Of a DNA stretch of 13,647 nt, positions 1-6,676 are shown piece by piece. This DNA is from an uncultured Clostridia bacterium. GTDB lineage: Bacteria > Bacillota_A > Clostridia > TANB77 > CAG-508. The notes below the pieces were generated by a model. The model had not been told where the DNA came from, did no database searches, and saw only the letters and a program-made list of their open reading frames with translations. A program made the translations under genes and the position numbers. Where the stretch lies: contig CANQZT010000023.1 in the NCBI GenBank assembly GCA_947628335.1, positions 1 through 13,647 of the forward strand, read 5' to 3'. How positions within the stretch are numbered: position 1 is the stretch's first letter; every line of letters begins with the position of its first letter.

Positions 1-120
1 AAAATTGAAGCTAATACTAATAAATATAGTTGGGTTTGGAAAAAATCTTGTATAAAAAATAGAGATAAAACATTTGAAAAAATATCCAATTTAATCACAG
101 AAATTAATGAGAAAGATTAA
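1..120 (+). CDS. C-terminal tail of an unidentified protein (5' end outside window)
   Basis: An open frame runs from the first base of the window to a TAA at 118-120 and encodes 39 residues. The fragment is rich in Lys, Asn and Trp (W11 and W13) and ends in a charged stretch, KISNLITEINEKD, that could be helical. I do not recognise the family and no motif can be assigned from so short a piece. A weak AT-rich hairpin lies about 50 bases downstream, consistent with this being the end of a transcription unit. The call as coding rests on the open frame reaching the edge and its ordinary codon use, so it could still be a chance frame. Confidence 0.5.
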   Translation, partial: KIEANTNKYSWVWKKSCIKNRDKTFEKISNLITEINEKD

Positions 121-169
121 TATATGGCATAAAAGCATGAGATTTGTCTAATTTTATATAAATAATGTT

Positions 170-191
170 TAAAAAAGTTTAATCTTTTTTA
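170..191 (+). terminator. Weak terminator-like hairpin after the first partial gene
   Basis: TAAAAAAG at 170-177 can pair with CTTTTTTA at 184-191 across a 6-base loop, and T-rich sequence follows. The stem has a single G-C pair, so it would be weak. It lies between a stop codon and a promoter-like sequence at 211-238, which is the expected place for a terminator. Confidence 0.35.
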
Positions 192-210
192 TTTTAATAG
201 AAAGAAGCAA

Positions 211-238
211 TTGACAAATATTCATTTTGTGATATTCT
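211..238 (+). promoter_or_regulatory. Sigma-A-like promoter with extended -10
   Basis: A perfect -35 TTGACA (211-216) is followed after 16 bases by TATTCT (233-238), preceded by TG at 230-231 as in an extended -10 element. Transcription would start near 245, just ahead of the start-less small ORF at 253-399, and could read on into the membrane protein gene at 505. Confidence 0.5.
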
Positions 239-252
239 AAATAAGAGGATAT

Positions 253-399
253 AAGAATAAATTAAGAAAAATATTTATATGTATTATTGCGGTAATAATT
301 ACACTCGTGGTAGTTATAGCTAAATATCTAAAACAAAAAGATTTAATTTATGAGTATATGGGAAATTATAAATTCTCATTCGGAGATACTACAAAATAA
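253..399 (+). pseudogene. Small membrane-protein ORF lacking a start codon (probably decayed)
   Basis: The frame ending at TAA 397-399 encodes about 48 residues with the typical look of a small membrane or secreted protein: a basic N-terminus (NKLRKI), about 20 hydrophobic residues (IFICIIAVIITLVVVIA), then a short polar tail ending SFGDTTK. It sits right after a promoter and an AGAGGAT ribosome-binding-like sequence (244-250), but the place where an ATG is expected holds AAG (253-255) followed by AAT. The frame is closed upstream at 238-240, and the only usable in-frame start, GTG at 307, is inside the hydrophobic segment and has no ribosome binding site. I infer a gene that lost its start by point mutation, although a non-standard start cannot be excluded. 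The stretch 121-504 holds no other gene that I can support. Confidence 0.4.
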
Positions 400-504
400 T
401 ATTATTTAATATGACAGATAATTAATTTATATAATCATCATAACAATAAGCGTAAGCGGTCTTTGATATTAAATTATAAAATGAAAGGTAAAGGGGAAAT
501 ATTT

Positions 505-930
505 ATGAAAAATTTTTTAAAAGTAATTGGAGTTATTATAGGAATAATGGTTGTTTTAGGAATTATATTTTTTGCAGTAGATTATAATAAATTAAAAAAG
601 AAAGTGTACGAAATGGGATACGAAATGGAATTTGAAGAAGAATTTGTACGAAGTGATAGAAACGCATTTAAGGCTATAATAAAGAAAATAAGAGAATACA
701 ATGGAATAACGACAGTAGAAATAGAGGCTAATGATGAAAATGTTAGTGGCAAATATAATTTTTCTGTTGATAATAATACAGAATTATTATGGAAGAAAAC
801 TAAAATTGACATATCAAGCTTGAAAGAAGGTCAAAATGTTTCAATTACTTCAGTAGGGATGGTTTTGGATAGTAATCCAGCAACATTAACTGATGTAACA
901 AAAGTTATTATACTAGAGGATAAACTATAA
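505..930 (+). CDS. Small membrane-anchored protein with DUF3221-like C-terminal domain
   Basis: This 141-residue protein has one N-terminal membrane helix (residues 5-24) after a short basic start. It continues with a charged, Glu/Lys-rich linker (27-65) and a C-terminal beta-rich domain (about 56-137). That domain has the pattern of the DUF3221/OB-fold-like family of small Bacillota exported proteins: a strand-rich region followed by LKEGQNVSI, a Pro in NPATLTDVTKV and a final hydrophobic strand. The family match is from memory of the pattern, so it is tentative, and no catalytic residues are evident. Topology suggests an extracytoplasmic domain tethered to the membrane. I chose ATG 505 because AAGGGGAA lies 8 bases upstream; an in-frame TTG at 463 and ATG at 481 lack a binding site and would add a polar extension before the helix. 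It converges on the coupling-protein gene. Confidence 0.75.
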   Translation: MKNFLKVIGVIIGIMVVLGIIFFAVDYNKLKKKVYEMGYEMEFEEEFVRSDRNAFKAIIKKIREYNGITTVEIEANDENVSGKYNFSVDNNTELLWKKTKIDISSLKEGQNVSITSVGMVLDSNPATLTDVTKVIILEDKL

Positions 931-1039
931 CAGAAAATACAATAAGTATGACAGATAAATTCAATTAATTGTTGTACCAAAAAATAAGAAAAATTATGAA
1001 ATTTTTTTTAAAATTAATTCATCACTAAAAAATTTTAAT

Positions 1040-1083
1040 GAAAAATGAGATTTGAAATAAATTTTTTTCAAATCTCATTTTTC
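1040..1083. terminator. Bidirectional intrinsic terminator between convergent genes
   Basis: A perfect 18-bp inverted repeat (1040-1057 with 1066-1083, 8-base loop) has an A-tract on one side and a T-tract on the other. Either strand therefore yields a hairpin ending in a run of U. It lies between the ends of the membrane-protein gene (930) and the minus-strand coupling-protein gene (1114), so it can stop transcription from both directions. Confidence 0.88.
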
Positions 1084-1113
1084 TAATGGACTTTTTTTAC
1101 AGCCCCTATTTTT

Positions 1114-3456
1114 TTAATTACTGTTTCCTCTTTTTAAATCAAATATAATAGCATCTTCATTGTCAAATAAAAATTTTGAATCATCAGTATCTGTTTTTAT
1201 TGGATCAATATCACCCTGTTCATCTATTTTGAAATCTGTTTTTGTTAAATCTAATTTCTTACGTGAATTAACAACTTTTTCTTCAGCTATACCATTTGTA
1301 AATCGAGAAAAGTCATATTTTTTTGGAGAATGTGGTTCTTTATATTTTGCCTCTAAGAAGTCAACTTTACCATCACCATAATTATTTTTTCCTTTTAAAT
1401 CCTTTATAATATAAGCACAATCTTTAAATTTCATAGCTTGTAGTTTTCCAGAAGCTATATTTTCTTTCCAATCCCACTTAGGATTTCCTAATTTAGCATC
1501 ATAAGCAACTTTTGAGGTGTCGTAATTATAAGTAAATTTCCATTCTCTATGATCGCCAAATTCTTTTTGCCAGATTTCACATTCTTCACGTGTAACTCCA
1601 CCAAAAACTAATTTTGTTGTAGAGTTAGACATAATTAAGTCACGGTATTTAGAATGACCATGAAAACCTAATTGAGTAAGATTTTGAGTTGAGATAATAG
1701 TTCCAACATGGTATTTTCTGTATAGTGTAAATAATGGTTCAGTTGCAGAGCAAATATATTCTGGAAAATCATCAATGTATAAGAAATGAGGGATCCTTGA
1801 GTTTTCATTACCTGGTCTTCTTAATACAGAAAATTGCATTAATAATATAAAGAATAATCCAAAAGCTAGATGAGCAGTAGCTCCTAAATCTCCTCTTCTA
1901 GTACATACGAAAGTTACTTCACCATTTTCTAACATTTTATCAAAATCAATATTATTAACTCTGTTGCAAAGAATATTTCTTACATTAGATATTCTTAACA
2001 AATTATCTAATTGAGTAACAGCAGTAAATACAAAACGTTCAGTGTCTTCTCTTACAAGACCATTTTTATAGAAGTTCTTTTTAAAATAACCAAGTTGTAA
2101 AGCATATTGTTCTGCAAGTTCAGGAATCTCTTCCATTTTCTTACACATATCTTCAATTAAAGAAAAATCATTTAATAGTTTCAACATATCTTCTAATGTA
2201 GGCAAATCACCATTATGAAGTCGTGGATACATTACTTTTAATAAAATTGATAGATTTTCAATTGCTTGTGCAGCAGTATGTTCTCTAAAAACTTCATCAA
2301 CATCTGAATTAGCAGAACTATACATTCCTTTTAAAACTGTTGAAATAGCAATAGCAGTTAATGACGGATCATCAAATATAAAAGGATTTAATCCAATTGA
2401 ATTTTGGTCATTTGGATCTATGATATTGTAAGGTATATTGAAGTTACGAGCAACTTCTACCATATGATTTATAGATTCAATATCAGGTGCAATATGTGTT
2501 ATACCTAATGTTTTATAAATAAGTCCTTGAGAACCTTTTTCACTATAAATTAATTTTTTCATATAACTTTTATATAAACTCTCTTTGCCAACGGCAGGTG
2601 TTAACATATTTAAATCAAAATTTTTATTCAAATAATCGTTATTATAAGGTTTGTTTAAATAGGCAATACCAGTTTTTAATGCTGTAAAGCCCATTTCTTT
2701 TGATACTTCTTTAAAAAAATATTTTTTTTCAATATCTCGTGCAATCATAGGTTCAAATACCATAGCTGTTTTACCAGTACCAGAAATACCTACGATTAAA
2801 GTTGGGTCAAATCTTCTTGCTTCTGCAATCTTTGCTGTTGTACCCTTTGATTTGTCCATACAAAGAATATTTTCACAAGTATAAGGTCCCATACCAACTG
2901 TTTTATCAGATAAGTCAATTCCTGCGTAATCATTAATACTATCACGAATATCTTTTGATTCATTAAGACCTGTAAATAACCATTTAAATAATGAATAGAA
3001 TGTAACAAGTGGTAAATAAATTGCAAGTGCTTGGAAAGCAGGTCTTATTAAGTTTGAAAATTCTGTAACAATTGTTGTATAGTTTGGAACAGATATAAGT
3101 AATAACCATAAAGCACCATTAATCCATTGTACTGCCATAGAAATACCAATGATGTATAATGCTATGCAATATACATATAAATATAGTACTTTTAATTTAT
3201 ATGATTTTGCAAAACTTGATGAGCCTGAAAAAAGAAATGCCAGAATAGGACATGCAAGTGCAAAAGTATAAGTAATAGGTCCCCAATAAGAAACGCCAAT
3301 ACCAGTAAAAAACAATATTAATAATTCAGTAATCCTATCTACCATAATATAGATAGTTGCAAGTGTAAAAATATAAGTGGCAAATGTGTTTCTATCAGTT
3401 CCTAGCCATTTCAAAAATTTATCTATTTGTTTTAACAATTTTTTCACCGCTTTCAA
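1114..3456 (-). CDS. VirD4/TraG-family type IV coupling ATPase (stand-alone)
   Basis: This 780-residue protein belongs to the type IV coupling proteins, hexameric membrane ATPases that hand DNA or protein substrates to a conjugation channel. The N-terminus holds about five hydrophobic segments (roughly 25-50, 58-78, 90-110, 113-131 and 140-161). A RecA-like ATPase domain follows, with Walker A GISGTGKT (223-230), a GLNPF motif (355-359) as in the VirD4 family, Walker B FLYIDDFPEY (558-567) and STQNLTQLG (589-597). Walker B reads DD where DE is usual. The C-terminus (about 730-780) is an acidic tail, possibly a partner or substrate contact. The start is TTG at 3456-3454, supported by AGGA 7 bases upstream. 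It is the only minus-strand gene here, and no relaxase, VirB4 or other transfer gene lies next to it, so whether it serves a mobile element or a chromosomal role is unclear. Confidence 0.9.
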   Translation of the reverse strand: MKAVKKLLKQIDKFLKWLGTDRNTFATYIFTLATIYIMVDRITELLILFFTGIGVSYWGPITYTFALACPILAFLFSGSSSFAKSYKLKVLYLYVYCIALYIIGISMAVQWINGALWLLLISVPNYTTIVTEFSNLIRPAFQALAIYLPLVTFYSLFKWLFTGLNESKDIRDSINDYAGIDLSDKTVGMGPYTCENILCMDKSKGTTAKIAEARRFDPTLIVGISGTGKTAMVFEPMIARDIEKKYFFKEVSKEMGFTALKTGIAYLNKPYNNDYLNKNFDLNMLTPAVGKESLYKSYMKKLIYSEKGSQGLIYKTLGITHIAPDIESINHMVEVARNFNIPYNIIDPNDQNSIGLNPFIFDDPSLTAIAISTVLKGMYSSANSDVDEVFREHTAAQAIENLSILLKVMYPRLHNGDLPTLEDMLKLLNDFSLIEDMCKKMEEIPELAEQYALQLGYFKKNFYKNGLVREDTERFVFTAVTQLDNLLRISNVRNILCNRVNNIDFDKMLENGEVTFVCTRRGDLGATAHLAFGLFFILLMQFSVLRRPGNENSRIPHFLYIDDFPEYICSATEPLFTLYRKYHVGTIISTQNLTQLGFHGHSKYRDLIMSNSTTKLVFGGVTREECEIWQKEFGDHREWKFTYNYDTSKVAYDAKLGNPKWDWKENIASGKLQAMKFKDCAYIIKDLKGKNNYGDGKVDFLEAKYKEPHSPKKYDFSRFTNGIAEEKVVNSRKKLDLTKTDFKIDEQGDIDPIKTDTDDSKFLFDNEDAIIFDLKRGNSN

Positions 3457-3475
3457 AATAAATTCCTACAATATA

Positions 3476-3504
3476 ATTATCCTACAAAATAACGAAAAAA
3501 ACAA
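3476..3504 (-). promoter_or_regulatory. Possible promoter of the coupling-protein gene
   Basis: On the minus strand TTGTTT (3504-3499) and GATAAT (3481-3476) are separated by 17 bases. The -10 is good and the -35 matches only in TTG. The predicted start point is close to the ribosome binding site, which weakens the call. Confidence 0.25.
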
Positions 3505-3605
3505 GAGGATTTGAATAAAAAAGCCAAAAACAGTTAGAAAAATTATTATCTATTAGCAAAAGAATTCTAAATGAAGTAAATATTAATATAATTATAAAAA
3601 ATGGC

Positions 3606-3634
3606 TTGAATGTTTTTCAATTTATGAATATAAT
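3606..3634 (+). promoter_or_regulatory. Promoter of the flippase gene
   Basis: TTGAAT (3606-3611), a 17-base spacer and a perfect TATAAT (3629-3634) make a good sigma-A-type promoter. Transcription would start near 3641, leaving a leader of about 29 bases before the ATG at 3670. Confidence 0.65.
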
Positions 3635-3669
3635 AAAAAGCAAAAATAAATATAATGAAAGGAAAAGTT

Positions 3670-5295
3670 ATGGCAAAAGAGAAAAAAACATACAAGCGAG
3701 AAAGTTTTATGCAAGGCGTTTTTGCAATGATGTTTTCGCAAGTATTAATTAAATTATTAGGATTAGTATACAAATTATACTTAACAAATAGGGAAGGATT
3801 TGGTGATGAAGGTAATGCAATTTATAGTGCAGGATTCTACATTTATTCTCTATTGTTAACTTTATCATCAGTAGGAATTCCAAATGCAATATCTAAGTTA
3901 GTATCTGAAAGAATTGCATTAGGTGATAATAAAGGAGCAAACCGAATTTTTAAAGTTGCATTTTTAGTATTTGGATTATTAGGTTTTTTAGGAACAGCAA
4001 TATTATTCTTTGGAGCACACTACATATCAAATATAATATTAAAAATTCCTGAAGCAGAAATGACACTTGTTGCATTATCACCATCAATTTTTTTTGTAGC
4101 TATTATTTCTGTAATTAGGGGATATTTTAATGGTAATGGAACCTTAAAGGTAACAGCTAATTCACAAACCTTAGAACAAGTTTTTAAAACGGTATTTACA
4201 ATTTTATTAGTAGAAATAGTTGCAATTGTAGTTGGAGCAAATACTGGAGTAATGGCAGCAGGAGCAAACTTGGCAACAACTGTAGCAACAATTGGTAGTT
4301 TTATATATTTATTTTTCTTTTATAAAACTCACAAAACCTCAAATGTAAATGCACCTGATGTAATTACAAAAAACGAAAGTATTATAAGTATTGTAAAAAA
4401 AATACTATATGTATCTATGCCTATGTCATTAAGTGCAATTTTAACATCAATTAGTAAAAACATAGATTCTATAACTGTGGTAAGAGGTTTAACTAAATTT
4501 ATGGATGCAAGTAAAGCTAAAATTCAATACGGAATATTAAGTGGAAAAGTAGATACTTTAACAACATTGCCCTTATCATTTAATATAGCATTTGCAACAG
4601 CTCTAGTTCCAGCAATTTCATTTGCAAGAGCAAAAAAAGATATGTCAACAGCAAATAAAAGAGTAAGTTTTTCAATTTTAGTTACAATACTAATAGGATT
4701 ACCATGTAGTGTAGGAATGTTTATATTTGCAAAACCAATATTACAATTATTATTTCCAGCACAAGCAGATGGGGCAACAGTACTTATGATAAGTTCAGTT
4801 GCGATTATATTTTCAGTATTGGCCCAAACAATAAACGGAGCATTACAAGGGTTAGGAAAAGTTATGATTCCTGCACTTGCATTTAGTGTTGGAGTTGCAG
4901 TAAAACTTATAATAAATTTAACATTAATACCAAATCCAGCAATTGGAGTAAATGGTGCAGCAATTGGAACAGTAGCATGTAATGTAATAGCATGTATGAT
5001 CGGATTTTATGTGTTAAATAAAAATATAGAAGTAAAATTTGGAATTACAAAATACATTATAAAACCAATTATTGCTGTATCAATTATGGGAGTATGTTCA
5101 TATGCAAGTTATTTAATATTAGTAGGTATAATTTCAAGCAAAATTGCAACACTATTAGCAATAGGTATTGCAGTTATAACTTATGTGCTTGCGATTATAG
5201 TATTGAAGTTATTTACAAAAGAGGAGATATATATGATTCCGTATGGCTCAAAATTATATGCATTGCTTGAAAAAACAGGTATTTATAAAAAATAA
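3670..5295 (+). CDS. MurJ/SpoVB-family lipid-linked oligosaccharide flippase (polysaccharide biosynthesis protein)
   Basis: This 541-residue, very hydrophobic protein has about 14 predicted membrane helices and belongs to the MOP superfamily branch holding SpoVB, YtgP/MurJ and Wzx-type flippases. Known members flip lipid II or other undecaprenyl-linked precursors across the membrane for wall or polysaccharide assembly. The N-terminal block is characteristic of Bacillota YtgP/SpoVB proteins: a first helix with QVLIKLLGLVYKLYL, then GDEGNAIYSAGFYIYS, then SSVGIPNAISKLVSER. Its length is close to YtgP of Bacillus, so a MurJ-like role is plausible, but SpoVB or capsule export cannot be told apart by reading. 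ATG 3670 is preferred over ATG 3655 because AAAGGA (3658-3663) lies 6 bases before it, and that binding site falls inside the longer form. It has its own promoter and is divergent from the coupling-protein gene. No terminator is visible before the HU gene. Confidence 0.88.
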   Translation: MAKEKKTYKRESFMQGVFAMMFSQVLIKLLGLVYKLYLTNREGFGDEGNAIYSAGFYIYSLLLTLSSVGIPNAISKLVSERIALGDNKGANRIFKVAFLVFGLLGFLGTAILFFGAHYISNIILKIPEAEMTLVALSPSIFFVAIISVIRGYFNGNGTLKVTANSQTLEQVFKTVFTILLVEIVAIVVGANTGVMAAGANLATTVATIGSFIYLFFFYKTHKTSNVNAPDVITKNESIISIVKKILYVSMPMSLSAILTSISKNIDSITVVRGLTKFMDASKAKIQYGILSGKVDTLTTLPLSFNIAFATALVPAISFARAKKDMSTANKRVSFSILVTILIGLPCSVGMFIFAKPILQLLFPAQADGATVLMISSVAIIFSVLAQTINGALQGLGKVMIPALAFSVGVAVKLIINLTLIPNPAIGVNGAAIGTVACNVIACMIGFYVLNKNIEVKFGITKYIIKPIIAVSIMGVCSYASYLILVGIISSKIATLLAIGIAVITYVLAIIVLKLFTKEEIYMIPYGSKLYALLEKTGIYKK

Positions 5296-5457
5296 AATAT
5301 TTAAACAATAAGACAAAAAACAGAATAATCTTAGAACAACAAAGGATTATAAGAAAAAATAATGAAAAAAAAGGAGGATTTTATATAATTTTGGCGAATA
5401 AATATAGAGTAGATGAAAAAAGGCTACATATAAGTAAACTTTTAGGAGGTAATTTTA

Positions 5458-5736
5458 ATGAACAAATCAGATTTAATCGCAGCTATAGCTGCTAAAACAG
5501 GAGACACTAAGAAAAATGCAGAAACAACAGTTAATGCTTTTGTTGATGTTGTAACAGAATCTTTAGTAAAAGGAGACAAAGTTCAATTAGTTGGATTTGG
5601 TTCTTTTGAAGTAAGAAAAAGAGCAGCTAGAAAAGGTAGAAATCCACAAACTAAAGAAGAAATCAAAATACCAGCATCTAAAGCACCAGTATTTAAAGCT
5701 GGAAAAGCATTAAAAGATTTAGTTAATAAAAAATAA
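5458..5736 (+). CDS. hup: HU family DNA-binding protein
   Basis: This 92-residue protein is a full-length bacterial histone-like HU. It begins [11 protein letters not shown], with an N-terminal helical dimerisation region (1-40), then [20 protein letters not shown] (46-65), the HU/IHF signature leading into the DNA-clasping beta arm. The arm tip holds R61-N62-P63, where the conserved proline kinks DNA. It ends in the usual C-terminal helix rich in Lys. HU dimers bend and compact the chromosome. The start is certain: AGGAGGT at 5444-5450 lies 7 bases upstream. Codon choice (many GCA, GCT and AAA) suits a highly expressed gene. No complete promoter stands out; a perfect TATAAT at 5384-5389 lacks a good -35. 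A clear terminator follows the gene, so it is probably transcribed alone or as the end of the flippase unit. Confidence 0.97.
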   Translation: MNKSDLIAAIAAKTGDTKKNAETTVNAFVDVVTESLVKGDKVQLVGFGSFEVRKRAARKGRNPQTKEEIKIPASKAPVFKAGKALKDLVNKK

Positions 5737-5774
5737 GATTTGTATATGATAATATAAATATATGAATTCATATG

Positions 5775-5813
5775 AAAATAAAGGATATAATTTATTTAAA
5801 TCCTTTATTTTTT
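5775..5813 (+). terminator. Intrinsic terminator of the HU gene
   Basis: AAAATAAAGGAT (5775-5786) pairs perfectly with ATCCTTTATTTT (5800-5811); three further pairs are possible inside the loop. The 3' arm ends in a run of six T. It begins 39 bases after the HU stop codon. Confidence 0.8.
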
Positions 5814-5827
5814 ATGATTAATAATAA

Positions 5828-5894
5828 TTTTGTTGTACACGAAAAAGTTTTATATAGGGTTAAGATAAAAGCCAGTTTTTCATATACAACAAAA
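5828..5894. repeat. Long imperfect inverted repeat with nested stems, function unknown
   Basis: TTTTGTTGTA (5828-5837) pairs with TACAACAAAA (5885-5894). After a short mismatched step GAAAAA (5841-5846) pairs with TTTTTC (5876-5881), and TTTTAT (5848-5853) pairs with ATAAAA (5865-5870), leaving a loop with AGGG. It lies after the HU terminator and upstream of the promoters of the HD-secDF operon. It could be a small structured RNA, a protein-binding site or the remnant of a small mobile repeat. It has no T-run after the 3' arm, so it is not a standard terminator for the plus strand. Confidence 0.45.
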
Positions 5895-5926
5895 AATATG
5901 TAAAGATACTTGAAAAGTGTGCATTT

Positions 5927-5954
5927 TTGATATAAAATACAACTATCGTATAAA
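5927..5954 (+). promoter_or_regulatory. Candidate promoter of the HD-secD-secF operon
   Basis: TTGATA (5927-5932), a 16-base spacer and TATAAA (5949-5954) each match consensus at five of six positions. An overlapping alternative is TTGAAA (5910-5915) with TAAAAT (5933-5938) at 17 bases. Either gives a leader of roughly 40-60 bases before the ATG at 6002. Confidence 0.5.
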
Positions 5955-6001
5955 AAATAAAAATTGACATATTAATAATAAAAACGTATTTGGAGGTTTT
6001 T

Positions 6002-6661
6002 ATGATAACATTAGATGACGTCAAAAAGAATGAAGAGGTACAAGCATTAATAGAAGGGACTAGCAGACAACTTAATGAACTAGGTTATACAGAGCATGGG
6101 ATAAGACACATTACTATTGTATCTAATAGAGCAGCAGAAATTTTAAGAACATATGATTATAGTAAAGAGAGAATAGAACTTGTCAAAATTGCTGGGTACC
6201 TACATGATATTGGAAACTGTGTAAATCGTGTAGACCATGCACACTCAGGAGCAATACTTGCATATAACATTTTAAAAGATATGGGAATGAATCACAAAGA
6301 TAGAACAGACATTATGATGGCTATAGGAAATCATGATGAAAAAACAGGTACAGCTATAAGTGATATATCAGCAGCATTAATCTTAGCAGATAAATCTGAT
6401 GTTCATCGAGATAGAGTAGTAAATACTAATATTTCAACATTTGGGATACATGATAGAGTAAATTATGCAGTTACAAATACAAAATTAGAATTAGATAAAG
6501 AAAACAGAAAAGTTATCTTAAGTATTAATATAGATACAGAAATCTGTCCAGTGTTAGATTATTTTGAAATTTTTATGGATAGAACTATGATGAGTAAGTA
6601 TGCAGCAAAATATTTAGAAGTATGGTTTGAATTAATCATAAACAATACAAAATTATTATAA
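6002..6661 (+). CDS. HD-domain metal-dependent phosphohydrolase
   Basis: This 219-residue soluble protein has the HD superfamily core: H36 in EHGIRH, the H68-D69 doublet in GYLHDIGN, H79/H81 in DHAHSG, H111 in GNHDE and D130 in LADKSD. These fit the metal ligands of HD phosphohydrolases, which cleave phosphate esters of nucleotides, cyclic dinucleotides or alarmones; the substrate cannot be read from the sequence. The C-terminal part (about 140-219) is mixed alpha/beta and not recognised. ATG 6002 is preferred to the in-frame TTG at 5990 because GGAGG (5992-5996) lies 5 bases upstream of it and inside the longer form. It is the first gene of a tight operon: secD begins 15 bases after its stop. 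That arrangement hints at a link to membrane protein export or stress, but this is inference only. Confidence 0.88.
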   Translation: MITLDDVKKNEEVQALIEGTSRQLNELGYTEHGIRHITIVSNRAAEILRTYDYSKERIELVKIAGYLHDIGNCVNRVDHAHSGAILAYNILKDMGMNHKDRTDIMMAIGNHDEKTGTAISDISAALILADKSDVHRDRVVNTNISTFGIHDRVNYAVTNTKLELDKENRKVILSINIDTEICPVLDYFEIFMDRTMMSKYAAKYLEVWFELIINNTKLL

Positions 6662-6676
6662 TTAGGAGGAAGAAGA

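Noticed and set aside
410..421. TATGACAGATAA occurs here and again at 947-958, each shortly after the end of a small ORF.
   Set aside because: A 12-base match in a 13.6-kb AT-rich window is expected by chance, and the flanking bases do not align, so it is not claimed as a repeat.
5964..5969. Perfect TTGACA just upstream of the HD gene.
   Set aside because: At the right distance only TATTTG is found, overlapping the ribosome binding region; the promoter pair at 5927-5954 is better placed.
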